This document shows positions 54,560 to 62,989 of a stretch of DNA of 64,000 bases, one piece after another (position 1 is the stretch's first letter; each line of letters starts with the position of its first letter). The notes under the pieces were generated by a model. The model had not been told where the DNA came from. It saw only the letters and a list, made by a program, of their open reading frames with translations, and did not search any database. The DNA lies in the NCBI RefSeq assembly GCF_004522105.1, contig NZ_SPUJ01000001.1, positions 62,001-126,000 on the forward strand, given 5' to 3'. The stretch is from Nocardioides sp. 1609 (lineage in GTDB: Bacteria > Actinomycetota > Actinomycetes > Propionibacteriales > Nocardioidaceae). The translations under genes were made by a program, and so were the position numbers.

Positions 54560-57459
54560 GGTCGTCTCCTCTGTCGCAGCGTCGGGGCCGCGAGCACCAG
54601 CACCAGCACCACGCCGAGACCCTGGACGACGAGGAGGACGGCCCGCACCACGCCCCGCGCCGCGGTGCCGTCGCCGGCGACGGCGTCCGGGTCGAGCGGC
54701 CGGTCGACCTCCCAGGCGCGGGTGCCGGCGTCGGAGCCGGCCTGGACCAGGCCGGACGTCGCGTCGAGGGCCGCGGCCACCGTGCCGTCGACCGGCGAGG
54801 TGAGCAGCACGTACTCGATGCCGAGCCCGCCCAGCCGGTCGACGACGTCGCCGGTGGGGCGGGACAGGAAGTCGCGGACGGTGGCCGCGTCGGCGGCGTC
54901 GGTGTCGCTGAGGGCGAGCACCTCGTCCTCGCCGAGGGTCACCCCGTCGCCGCGGCGCACGGTGTAGGTCAGGCCGGTCGCGACGCTGCCGCTGACGACC
55001 AGGACGCCGTGCTCGGGGCCGGTGGTCGAGCGCTGCACCATGTAGGCCGGGACGACGGAGGAGTCGGCGGAGGTGAGGTCGTCGTCGCCGGTGAGCCACC
55101 AGGCGATCCCCGTGAGGGGGACGACGACCGCGGCCGCGGCCGCGACCATCCCGATCGCGCGCAGCGGGCCGGCCAGGCCGGCCCGGGTGGCCCCCTGGGC
55201 GCCCAGCACGACCGCGACCACGAGGGCCGCCTGCGCCGCCAGCAGCGGCCCGCCGAGGCCGGCGGGGGTGTCGGTCGCGGCCAGGGCGACGGTCACGGTG
55301 CCGAGGACGGCGCCGACCGCGGCGGAGACCAGCGCGACCAGCCAGCACAGGGTGACCGGGATGCGCGTCGCGCGGGGCAGCAGCGCGAGCACCGCGAGCA
55401 CCACCAGCGCCAGGCCCGCCCAGGCGGGGGCGGCGAGGTCGCCGAGCCGGCCGGCGAGCAGGTCGAGCGGCGCGACGCCGTCGGAGGGCGGGCGCCCGGT
55501 GTCGAGCACGAGCGCGGCGCCCGAGCCGGTGGTCAGCGCCGGGACCCACCACGGGGCGAGGAGGACCACCGGGACGACGACGGCGGTGAGCGGGGGGAGC
55601 CACACGTCGCGGGCGGTGACCAGCCCGCGCGCGAGCAGCAGGCCGGTGCCGAGGACGACGAGGACCAGGACCGCCGCGACCAGCCAGGTCGTGGGCGCGA
55701 ACGCGGTGGTGAGGGTGAGCAGCATCCCCACCCGCCAGCCGGCGCGCCGGCGGCGGTCCGGCTCCGGCTCGGCGAACCCGAGCGCCGCGTGGGCCAGCCA
55801 CGGCAGCAGGGCGCCGGCGACCACGAGCCCGAGACGCCCGTGTCCCCAGGCGCCGGCGGCGACCGGGGCGACGGCGTACGCCGTGGCGCCGCCGACCAGG
55901 ATCCAGCGCGGCGCGCCGCGCGGGCTCACCAGGCGTCCGGCGACCCGCAGGAAGCGCCACGCACCCCACAGCGCGAACGGCGCGGAGCCGAGCAGCAGCA
56001 GGCTGACCGCCCCGATCGGGCCGAGGACGGTGCCGAGGAGGGCGAGCGGGAGGACGTACGGCGGCGCCGGGACGTCGGTCCCGAACCCGAGCTCGTGCCA
56101 GGAGGCGAGGTGCAGCGACCACCACGCACCGGCGCCGTCGGGGGCCGGGGCGAGGGCGCCGCCGCTGACCTGGCCCAGCGCGGTGCGGGCCGCCACCAGC
56201 ATCACGGCCACCACGAGCGTCATCGTGAGGGCGACCGGGTTGGTGAAGAACCGGGCGATCGCGCCGGAGTCGGCGAGCTCGTCGTCCTCGTCACGCTCGC
56301 GCTCGGCGCGGAGCCGGGTCGCCGCCTGGGACGACGGGTCGAGCTCGGCGGCCGCGACCCGGCGGCGCTCGGCGACGTCGGAGGCCTGCTGGGTGACGGC
56401 GGAGACGACGTCGCCGACGAAGTCGAGGCCGTGGCGGTACGGCAGCCACGGGGGCGGGAGCAACCGCTCGACGCGCTCCCGGTCGGGGCCACCCGCGGCA
56501 GCGCGCTCGCGCCGCTCGCGCCGCCCGGCGCGCACCTGGCCCGGCCGGAGGACGACGGCGACCAGCGCGGCGAGGTCGTCGAGGGCCTCGCCGACCGAGC
56601 GGACCAGGAGGAACCCGACCATCCGGACCAGCGTGCCGAGCGTGAGGCGCAGCACCCGCCACGGCAGCGCGGCGGCGCTGCTGTTGACGAGCAGCGTGTA
56701 GAGCGCGGCGCGCCGCTCCTGGTAGTGGGTGTGGCGGCCGGTCAGCGCGGTGCGGCGCAGCCCCCGGTGGGCGGCCTCGGCGTGGAAGACGACGGCGTCC
56801 GGGACGACCAGGGTGGCGTGGCCGGCGGCCGCGGCGCGCCAGCCGAGGTCGAGGTCGTTGCCGAACATGGGCAGTCGCGGGTCGAAGCCGCCCAGCGCCT
56901 CCAGCACGCGTCGACGCACGAGCATCCCGGCACTGTTGACGGCGAGGACCTCGCGCTCCTCGTCGTGCTGGCCCTGGTCGTACTCGCCGCGCTCGAGGCC
57001 GGTCTCGCGGCGTCCGGTGCCCGACAGGGTGACGCCGAGCTCGAGCAGGCGCCGCAGCGACGGCCACTCGCGCAGCTTGGGGCCGAGGACGTCGACGTCG
57101 CGACGCCGGGCGGCGGCCGCGAGCAGCGCGGCCAGCGCGCCGGGCGCGGGGCGGGAGTCGTCGTGCAGCAGCCAGACCCACTCGGTGTCCGGCGCCTGGG
57201 CGGCGACCCGCTCCAGCCCGATCCGGACGGCGTCCGGGTACGACGCCGACGACGTCGCCTCGACCAGGTCGTAGCCCTCGGGCAGCAGGTCGCGGCTGCC
57301 GTCGGTGCTGCCGGTGTCGACCGCGACGACGCCGGACAGGGCGGCGCCCTGCTCCGCGATCCCGTCGACGACCCCGGGCAGCCAGCGGGCGCCGTCGTGC
57401 GTCACCAGCAGGGCGACGACGCGGCCCGGCGGTGCGGACGGGACAGACGGGGCGGACAC
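54556..57459 (-). CDS. large membrane glycosyltransferase family 2 protein
   Basis: 967 residues from a GTG. Residues about 1-270 are a GT2 catalytic domain: VALLVTHDGARWLPG, VDTGSTDGS, LLHDDSRPAP with the metal-binding Asp pair, and MFGNDLDLGWR. About 12 transmembrane helices follow from about residue 280, plus an extracellular C-terminal region (TTGPEHGVLVVSGS). Probably uses a nucleotide sugar to build a wall or membrane glycan. TAGGCT eight bases before the start. Confidence 0.85.
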   Translation of the reverse strand: MSAPSVPSAPPGRVVALLVTHDGARWLPGVVDGIAEQGAALSGVVAVDTGSTDGSRDLLPEGYDLVEATSSASYPDAVRIGLERVAAQAPDTEWVWLLHDDSRPAPGALAALLAAAARRRDVDVLGPKLREWPSLRRLLELGVTLSGTGRRETGLERGEYDQGQHDEEREVLAVNSAGMLVRRRVLEALGGFDPRLPMFGNDLDLGWRAAAAGHATLVVPDAVVFHAEAAHRGLRRTALTGRHTHYQERRAALYTLLVNSSAAALPWRVLRLTLGTLVRMVGFLLVRSVGEALDDLAALVAVVLRPGQVRAGRRERRERAAAGGPDRERVERLLPPPWLPYRHGLDFVGDVVSAVTQQASDVAERRRVAAAELDPSSQAATRLRAERERDEDDELADSGAIARFFTNPVALTMTLVVAVMLVAARTALGQVSGGALAPAPDGAGAWWSLHLASWHELGFGTDVPAPPYVLPLALLGTVLGPIGAVSLLLLGSAPFALWGAWRFLRVAGRLVSPRGAPRWILVGGATAYAVAPVAAGAWGHGRLGLVVAGALLPWLAHAALGFAEPEPDRRRRAGWRVGMLLTLTTAFAPTTWLVAAVLVLVVLGTGLLLARGLVTARDVWLPPLTAVVVPVVLLAPWWVPALTTGSGAALVLDTGRPPSDGVAPLDLLAGRLGDLAAPAWAGLALVVLAVLALLPRATRIPVTLCWLVALVSAAVGAVLGTVTVALAATDTPAGLGGPLLAAQAALVVAVVLGAQGATRAGLAGPLRAIGMVAAAAAVVVPLTGIAWWLTGDDDLTSADSSVVPAYMVQRSTTGPEHGVLVVSGSVATGLTYTVRRGDGVTLGEDEVLALSDTDAADAATVRDFLSRPTGDVVDRLGGLGIEYVLLTSPVDGTVAAALDATSGLVQAGSDAGTRAWEVDRPLDPDAVAGDGTAARGVVRAVLLVVQGLGVVLVLVLAAPTLRQRRRP

Positions 57460-57467
57460 GATCTGCG

Positions 57468-57473
57468 AGCCTA
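57468..57473 (-). promoter_or_regulatory. -10 hexamer TAGGCT before membrane glycosyltransferase
   Basis: Minus-strand TAGGCT ending eight bases from the GTG at 57459. Confidence 0.45.
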
Positions 57474-57574
57474 GGCCAACCGTCCACGGGCCCCGAAGTC
57501 CTCACCGGCCGGGTCCCGTCGTCGACGCGACGCCGTCGGAGAAGTCCTCGGAGAAGTCGTCGGAAAAGCAGAGG

Positions 57575-57600
57575 CGCCCCGGCCGTCGTCGACCGGGGCG
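57575..57600 (-). terminator. whiB terminator
   Basis: CGCCCCGG (57575-57582) and CCGGGGCG (57593-57600); on the minus strand the stem is followed by CTCTGCTTTTCC. It lies 20 bases past the whiB stop. Confidence 0.65.
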
Positions 57601-57620
57601 TCCCTCTGGATGGTGCTGCG

Positions 57621-57875
57621 TCAGACCACGCGCTTCTTGAGCTTGCGCCGCTCCCGCTCGGAGAGCCCGCCCCAGATCCCGAACCGCTCGTCGTTCATCA
57701 GCGCCGACTCGAGGCAGTCGTTGCGCACCTCGCACGTGAGGCACACCTTCTTGGCCTCACGCGTCGACCCACCCTTCTCCGGGAAGAACGCCTCGGGATC
57801 GGTCTGAGCGCACAGCGCGCGCTCCTGCCATCCCGCGTCGTCCGTGTCCGGAGCCAGGAGAAAGAGCTCCCTCAT
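57621..57875 (-). CDS. whiB2: WhiB-family iron-sulfur regulator, WhiB2/WhmD type
   Basis: 84 residues. Four cluster Cys at 22, 45, 48 and 54 (C-x22-C-x2-C-x5-C), the turn GIWGG at about 67-71 and a basic C-terminal ERRKLKKRV that contacts DNA. WhiB2 binds a 4Fe-4S cluster and sigma factor and controls septation. AGGTGG six bases before the ATG. The gene order (membrane glycosyltransferase after, fbiA before) is the usual whiB2 context, so the subtype is inferred from both. Confidence 0.92.
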   Translation of the reverse strand: MRELFLLAPDTDDAGWQERALCAQTDPEAFFPEKGGSTREAKKVCLTCEVRNDCLESALMNDERFGIWGGLSERERRKLKKRVV

Positions 57876-58001
57876 GGTTCCACCTCTCGACCCGCTTCTT
57901 CACACTTCGACCCGTGCGATGTCGACACCTGGCGATCGGGTGCCACGCCGTGCCGGGTGGCCCGTCAAGCTGGTGGGAGATCCCGGAACAACAATGTTGG
58001 A

Positions 58002-58030
58002 ATTACATGCCTGTCGTGCAGGGAAGTCAA
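58002..58030 (-). promoter_or_regulatory. whiB promoter
   Basis: TTGACT (58025-58030), exactly 17 bases, TGTAAT (58002-58007) on the minus strand: a near-consensus housekeeping promoter giving about a 120-base leader before the whiB ATG. Confidence 0.65.
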
Positions 58031-58122
58031 GCGGATCTCTGGTATCGCCGGCGATGCCGGGGTCCGGTCTGGTCCGGACCCGTGGGTCCGCCGCGGCGGC
58101 GGGGGGCGGCAGAGTAGGGGCC

Positions 58123-59127
58123 ATGAAGAACATCACGGTGCTCTCCGGCGGCATGGGCGGCGCCCGGTTCCTGCAGGGGCTGCGGCACGCCGTGGCGCAC
58201 GGCACCCTGCCGGGCGTCGCCGCGGACGCCGAGATCACCGTCGTCGCCAACACCGCCGACGACCTCTGGATGCACGGCCTCAAGATCTGTCCCGACCTCG
58301 ACACCGTCATGTACACCCTCGGCGACGGCATCGATCTGGAGCGCGGCTGGGGCCGCCGCGACGAGTCGTGGAGCGTCAAGGACGAGCTGGCGGCGTACGG
58401 CGTCGAGCCGACCTGGTTCGGCCTCGGCGACCGCGACATCGCCACCCACCTGGTGCGCACCCAGATGCTGGACGCCGGGTACCCGCTCTCGGCGGTCACC
58501 GGCGCCCTCTGCAACCGCTGGCGTCCCGGGGTCCGCCTGCTGCCGATGACCGACGACCGGGTGGAGACCCACGTCGCGATCGCCGACCCGAGCGCCCCGA
58601 GCGGCCGCCGGGTCGTGCACTTCCAGGAGTACTGGGTGCGGCTGCGCGCCGCGGTGCCCGCCGAGGCGGTCGTCGTGGTCGGGCTCGAGGAGAGCACGCC
58701 GGCGCCCGGCGTCCTCGACGCGATCACCGGCGCCGACCTGGTGTTCCTGCCGCCGTCGAACCCGGTCGTCTCGGTCGGCACGATCCTCGGCGTGCCCGGC
58801 GTCCGTGACGCCCTGCGCGCGACCGAGGCCCCCGTGGTCGGCCTCTCCCCCATCGTCGGCGGCACCCACGTGCGCGGGATGGCCCACCAGATGCTCACCT
58901 CCATCGGGGTCGAGGTCACCGCCGGCGCCGTCGGGCTGCACTACGGCTCCCGCGCCGGCGCGGGAGCAGGCGGCGTGCTCGACGGCTGGCTCGTCGACGA
59001 GCAGGACGCCGACCAGGTCGACGCGGTCCGGGCGGCCGGGCTGGCCTGCGCCGCCGTCCCGCTGATGATGACCGACCTCGACGCCACCGCGGCGATGGCC
59101 GCGGCCGCCGTCGAGCTGGTCCGGTGA
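58123..59127 (+). CDS. fbiA: 2-phospho-L-lactate transferase-type enzyme, F420 pathway
   Basis: 334 residues. CofD/FbiA joins a phosphoenolpyruvyl- or lactyl-phospho-GDP/GMP donor to Fo to give (dehydro-)F420-0. Seen: N-terminal VLSGGMGGARFLQGL loop, VVANTADDLWMHGL, PLSAVTGALCNRW and LVFLPPSNPVVSVGTIL. Length is typical. ATG 58123 is chosen from the motif at residues 5-17; CAGAGT lies seven bases upstream. The stop overlaps the fbiB start (GTGA). Confidence 0.93.
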   Translation: MKNITVLSGGMGGARFLQGLRHAVAHGTLPGVAADAEITVVANTADDLWMHGLKICPDLDTVMYTLGDGIDLERGWGRRDESWSVKDELAAYGVEPTWFGLGDRDIATHLVRTQMLDAGYPLSAVTGALCNRWRPGVRLLPMTDDRVETHVAIADPSAPSGRRVVHFQEYWVRLRAAVPAEAVVVVGLEESTPAPGVLDAITGADLVFLPPSNPVVSVGTILGVPGVRDALRATEAPVVGLSPIVGGTHVRGMAHQMLTSIGVEVTAGAVGLHYGSRAGAGAGGVLDGWLVDEQDADQVDAVRAAGLACAAVPLMMTDLDATAAMAAAAVELVR

Positions 59128-60161
59128 CCGGGGCCGGCACCGGGGGCAGCCTCACCGCGTTCGCCCCCGACGGCGTCCCCGAGGTCCGTCCCGGCGACGA
59201 CCTCGCCGCGCTCCTCCTCGCCGCCCTCGGCACCGACCGGACCGACGGGCTCCCGGGCAGGCTCCCCGGTGGGCTCGTCGACGGAGACGTGGTCGTGGTG
59301 ACGAGCAAGGCGGTCAGCAAGGCCGAGGGCCGGGTCGTCGACGGGTCGCGCGAGGAGCACCTCGCCGCCGAGACCGCCCGCGTCGTCGCCCGCCGCGGGC
59401 CGACCACGATCGCCCGCACGCACCACGGCCTCACCCTGGCCGCCGCCGGCATCGACGGCTCCAACGTCGAGCGCGGCCGCGCCGTGCTGCTCCCCCTCGA
59501 CCCCGACGCGTCCGCCCGGCGGCTCCGCGCCGCGCTACGCGCGCGCACCGGCCGCACCCTCGGTGTCGTCGTCACCGACACCGCCGGACGGGCCTGGCGC
59601 GAGGGCCAGACCGACATCGCGGTCGGTGCGGCCGGCGTCCTGGTGGCCGAGGACTTCGCCGGCCGCGTCGACGGGCACGGCAACGAGCTCGCGGTGACCG
59701 CACCCGCGGTGGCCGACGAGATCGCCGGGCTCGCCGAGCTGGCCCAGGGCAAGCTCGGCGGCCGGCCCTTCGCCGTCGTCCGCGGGCGGGCAGACCTGGT
59801 CCTCCCCGACGGCGACGACGGCCCCGGCGCGGTCGCCCTGGTGCGGGCCGAGGACGCCGACATGTTCGGTCTCGGCGCCCGCGAGGCGGTGGTCCGGGCG
59901 CTGCGCGGCGACCCGGCCGACCGGACGCCGTTCGGCCGCCCGGCCCCGGCCGTGGAGCTCGCCGGTGCGCTCCTCGAGGCGCTCGACGTGGCTGCCGTCC
60001 GCGTCGACGACGACACCCTGGTGGTCCCGGCCGCGGCCGCTCCCCTGGCCGCAGTGGTGGCGTTCGCGTTCGGCTGGCACCTGGCTCCCGACGGTGGTCC
60101 CGACGGGGGTCCTGACGCCCGAGACGGTGCCGCTCGACAGATCCTCAAGGGCACTCCGTAG
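59124..60161 (+). CDS. fbiB: coenzyme F420-0:L-glutamate ligase, short form
   Basis: 345 residues from a GTG. The CofE domain (about 10-250) has VVVVTSKAVSKAEGRV, the catalytic-region TDTAGRAWREGQTDIAVG and ADEIAGLAELAQGK. It adds the glutamate tail to F420. Mycobacterial FbiB is about 450 residues with a C-terminal nitroreductase-like FMN domain; here only about 90 unrelated-looking residues follow, so that domain is missing or reduced. Coupled to fbiA. Confidence 0.88.
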   Translation: MTGAGTGGSLTAFAPDGVPEVRPGDDLAALLLAALGTDRTDGLPGRLPGGLVDGDVVVVTSKAVSKAEGRVVDGSREEHLAAETARVVARRGPTTIARTHHGLTLAAAGIDGSNVERGRAVLLPLDPDASARRLRAALRARTGRTLGVVVTDTAGRAWREGQTDIAVGAAGVLVAEDFAGRVDGHGNELAVTAPAVADEIAGLAELAQGKLGGRPFAVVRGRADLVLPDGDDGPGAVALVRAEDADMFGLGAREAVVRALRGDPADRTPFGRPAPAVELAGALLEALDVAAVRVDDDTLVVPAAAAPLAAVVAFAFGWHLAPDGGPDGGPDARDGAARQILKGTP

Positions 60162-60204
60162 ACTCTGCGCGACTCCCGACCCGTTGAATGAGGTAAGCCG
60201 ACCC

Positions 60205-60957
60205 GTGGCCAAGTCGTCCAAGTCCCAGAAGACCGAGCGCCAGAAGCTGATCGAGGAGACCCTGAAGAAGCAGCGGACCGCCGAGAAGAAGCGCGGAAAC
60301 GCGATCGTGCTGGTCGCGGTCGCGATCGCGGTCGTCATCATCGGGGTCGCGACGTACCCGATGGCCCGCGGCGCCTTCGAGGAGTCCAAGTACGAGGACG
60401 ACGCCCTCAGCGAGATCGGCGCTGCCGCCTCGACCTGCCAGGACGTCGTCGAGAAGGCCGGCAGCGACGTCGGCAGCCACGTCGACGAGCCGCAGCAGGT
60501 CACCTACGACGCCGCCCCGCCGGCGTACGGCGCGCACTGGAACGCCATCGGCGCCCCTGCGCCGTTCGAGGACAAGTTCTACGACGCCGACGACCGGCCC
60601 GAGCTCGAGCAGCTCGTGCACAACCTCGAGCACGGCTACACGATCCTCTGGTACGACGAGACGATCGCCGACGACGCCACCCAGCTGGGCCAGATCCGGG
60701 CGATCGCCAACAAGTTCAAGGAGAGCGGCGACGCGAAGAACTACCGCAACAAGTTCATCGCGGCTCCGTGGCTCGACTCCGACGAGGACGGCGCGAGGTT
60801 CCCCGACGGCCAGCACGTCGCCTTCACGCACTGGAAGGGCACCACGGAGGAGTCCACCGGCGTGTGGCAGTACTGCGGCGACGTCAGCGGCGCGGCGCTC
60901 GAGACCTTCATGGACACCTACCCCTACACCGACGCCCCCGAGGCCACGATCATCTGA
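60205..60957 (+). CDS. DUF3105 membrane-anchored protein
   Basis: 250 residues from a GTG with AGG upstream. A Lys-rich N-terminus and one transmembrane helix (about 32-54) precede an extracellular domain with the family blocks YGAHWNAIGAP, LVHNLEHGYTILWYDE and VAFTHWKG. The His residues suggest a metal site. Function unknown. A TAGACT hexamer overlaps the fbiB stop (60159-60164). Confidence 0.83.
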   Translation: MAKSSKSQKTERQKLIEETLKKQRTAEKKRGNAIVLVAVAIAVVIIGVATYPMARGAFEESKYEDDALSEIGAAASTCQDVVEKAGSDVGSHVDEPQQVTYDAAPPAYGAHWNAIGAPAPFEDKFYDADDRPELEQLVHNLEHGYTILWYDETIADDATQLGQIRAIANKFKESGDAKNYRNKFIAAPWLDSDEDGARFPDGQHVAFTHWKGTTEESTGVWQYCGDVSGAALETFMDTYPYTDAPEATII

Positions 60958-61077
60958 GCTGGGCGGGTCTCAGCGAGGAACGAGCTGAGGCCCGGTCCCA
61001 CCGAGGCCGGGCCGCCGCGGGCGGGCTGGCGGCGGAGCCCCGGACTTCTCGTCGGCGCTCAGGCAGGCCCGCCCAGC
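60958..61077. repeat. dispersed intergenic repeat, copy C
   Basis: GCTGGGCGGG (60958) and CCCGCCCAGC (61068) bracket the spacer. Inside are the hairpin above, CCCACCGAGGCCGGG and TCTCGTCGGCGCTC, as in copies A and B. Confidence 0.6.
60965..60993 (+). terminator. GAGGAACGA-loop hairpin after DUF3105 gene
   Basis: GGGTCTCAGC pairs with GCTGAGGCCC (one G-T pair) around GAGGAACGA, seven bases past the stop. Confidence 0.65.
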
Positions 61078-61090
61078 CGTGGGAGCCCCG

Positions 61091-62185
61091 CTACAGGAGG
61101 TCGCCGCGTCCGGCGTCACGCAGCGCCGCGACGATCGCCTTGACGTCCTGGGCGCGCTCGCGGGTGGTGACGAGGAGCGCGTCCGGGGTGTCGACGACGA
61201 CGACGTCGTCGAGGCCGACGACCGCGACCACCCGTCCGGACGCCGGGACGACGAGCCCGGTGGCGTCGCGGCCGAGCACGAGGGCGTCGTCGCCGAGGAC
61301 GGTCAGGCGGGCGCGGTCGGGGTCCTCGAGGAGGCCGGCGAGCGAGTCGAAGTCGCCGACGTCGTCCCAGCCGAGGGCGGCCGGCACCACGACGACCCGG
61401 CCGGCCGCGGCGGCCGGCTCGGCGACGGCGTGGTCGAGGGCGATCCGCGGGAGCGTCGGCCACACGTCGTCCAGGGTGTCGGGGTCGGCCGCGATCGAGC
61501 GCAGCGCGGCGGCGAACCCGGGGTCGCCGGCGGCGAGCAGGTCGAGCAGCACCGTGGGCCGGACGACGAACATGCCGGCGTTCCACCGGAACTCCCCGGT
61601 CGCCAGGTACTGCTCGGCGACGTCGGCCGACGGCTTCTCGACGAACGCCGCGACGTGCGCGGTGCCGGGGTGCCCGTCGAGCGGCGCGCCGAGGTGGATG
61701 TAGCCGAACGCGGTGGAGGCGAAGGTCGGCTCGATCCCGAGGGTGACCAGCCACCCGTCCTCGGCGGCCCGTACGGCGGCGCGCACGGCGGCCTCGAAGG
61801 CCTCCGGCTCGCTGATGACGTGGTCGGCGGCGAAGGACCCCAGGACGGCGTCCGGGTCGCGCCGCTCGAGGAGGGCGGCCGCCAGGCCGACCGCGGCCAT
61901 CGAGTCGCGCGCCGACGGCTCCGCCAGGACGGCGTCGGCGGTCAGGCCGGGGAGCTGGTCGACGACGGCGTCGCGGTGGGCGCGACCGGTGACGACGAGG
62001 AAGCGGTCCTCCACGAGCGGGGCGAGCCGCGCCCGGGTCTCCTGGAGCAGCGAGCGGCCGGTGCCGGTGAGGTCGCGCAGGAACTTCGGCGCCGACGAGC
62101 GCGACAGGGGCCAGAGCCGGGTGCCCGCTCCCCCGGCCGGCACGACGGCCCAGAGTCGGTCGATGGCGGGTCCGGGCGTCGTCAT
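61091..62185 (-). CDS. manC: mannose-1-phosphate guanylyltransferase
   Basis: 364 residues. The N-terminal nucleotidyltransferase signature PAGGAGTRLWPLSR and KFLRDLTGTGRSLLQ match GDP-mannose pyrophosphorylases, as does FVEKPSADVAEQYL with the RWNAGMFV segment. Makes GDP-mannose from GTP and the ManB product. It lacks a C-terminal isomerase domain, so it is monofunctional. TAGTCT seven bases before the ATG. Confidence 0.9.
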   Translation of the reverse strand: MTTPGPAIDRLWAVVPAGGAGTRLWPLSRSSAPKFLRDLTGTGRSLLQETRARLAPLVEDRFLVVTGRAHRDAVVDQLPGLTADAVLAEPSARDSMAAVGLAAALLERRDPDAVLGSFAADHVISEPEAFEAAVRAAVRAAEDGWLVTLGIEPTFASTAFGYIHLGAPLDGHPGTAHVAAFVEKPSADVAEQYLATGEFRWNAGMFVVRPTVLLDLLAAGDPGFAAALRSIAADPDTLDDVWPTLPRIALDHAVAEPAAAAGRVVVVPAALGWDDVGDFDSLAGLLEDPDRARLTVLGDDALVLGRDATGLVVPASGRVVAVVGLDDVVVVDTPDALLVTTRERAQDVKAIVAALRDAGRGDLL

Positions 62186-62192
62186 GGGGCGG

Positions 62193-62198
62193 AGACTA
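62193..62198 (-). promoter_or_regulatory. -10 hexamer TAGTCT, leaderless manC
   Basis: Minus-strand TAGTCT ending seven bases from the ATG at 62185. Confidence 0.5.
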
Positions 62199-62229
62199 GC
62201 CAGTCGCCGGCCTGCGCGAGACTGCAGGC

Positions 62230-62961
62230 GTGCCTCCCGCCACGACGTTCGCCGCCGTCCTGACCGCCCAGCTGCGCCGCGACGCCGGGCGCCCGCTCGT
62301 CACGTTCTACGACGAGGCCACCGGGGAGCGCGTCGAGCTCTCGGTGACGACGTACGCGAACTGGGTGGCCAAGGCCGCCTCCCTGCTGGTCGACGAGCTC
62401 GACCTCGGGCGCGGCGCGACGCTGCGGGTCGACCTGCCGCCGCACTGGCTCGGCACCGTCTTCCTCGGCGCGGCCTGGACCGCCGGGCTCGTGGTCACCG
62501 ACGACGACGCCCCGGACGCCGTCGTGTGCGGGCCGGACTCGCTCGAGCGGTGGGCACCCCAGGCCGAGGACCGGGTGGTGCTGGCGTGCGCGCTGCTCCC
62601 GATGGGGGTGCGCTTCGCCGGGGGCGTCCCGGCCGGCGTCCACGACGTCGGCACCGAGATCTGGTCGCAGCCCGACGCGTTCACCGCGTGGGACCCTCCC
62701 GCGGGCGACGACGTCGCCCACGACCTCGGGGGCACCGCGGTGACGCAGGCCCAGCTGTGGCAAGCAGCCGCCGCCGGGACTCTCGTCACCGACGGCGGCC
62801 GCCTCCTGTCGGAGACGAACCCGGCTTCCCCACCGGGTGTCGCCTCCTTCACGGAGCCGCTGGCACGCAGCGGCTCTCTCGTCCTGGTCGTCCAGGCCGG
62901 ACGGGAGCGTCTCGAGGCGACCTACGTCGCCGAGCGCGCCACCGCCCGCTTCCCTGCCTGA
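62230..62961 (+). CDS. TIGR03089 family protein
   Basis: 243 residues from a GTG. Resembles the N-terminal part of AMP-forming acyl-CoA synthetases (PLVTFYDEATGERVELSVTT, NWVAKAASLLVDE, WLGTVFLGAAWTAGLV) but lacks the nucleotide-binding P-loop and the C-terminal domain. Actinobacterial family of unknown function; probably not an active ligase. Divergent from manC, 44 bases apart. Confidence 0.85.
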   Translation: MPPATTFAAVLTAQLRRDAGRPLVTFYDEATGERVELSVTTYANWVAKAASLLVDELDLGRGATLRVDLPPHWLGTVFLGAAWTAGLVVTDDDAPDAVVCGPDSLERWAPQAEDRVVLACALLPMGVRFAGGVPAGVHDVGTEIWSQPDAFTAWDPPAGDDVAHDLGGTAVTQAQLWQAAAAGTLVTDGGRLLSETNPASPPGVASFTEPLARSGSLVLVVQAGRERLEATYVAERATARFPA

Positions 62962-62989
62962 GCGACCGGACATCCTGGGGTGTCGGGCC

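Noticed and set aside
53476-57474. Very long plus-strand open frame opposite DUF5719 and the membrane glycosyltransferase
   Set aside because: The minus-strand proteins have clear domains and membrane helices; the plus frame is Arg/Gly/Ala-biased shadow.
62230-62961. Active acyl-CoA synthetase
   Set aside because: No P-loop motif and no C-terminal domain; matches TIGR03089 instead.
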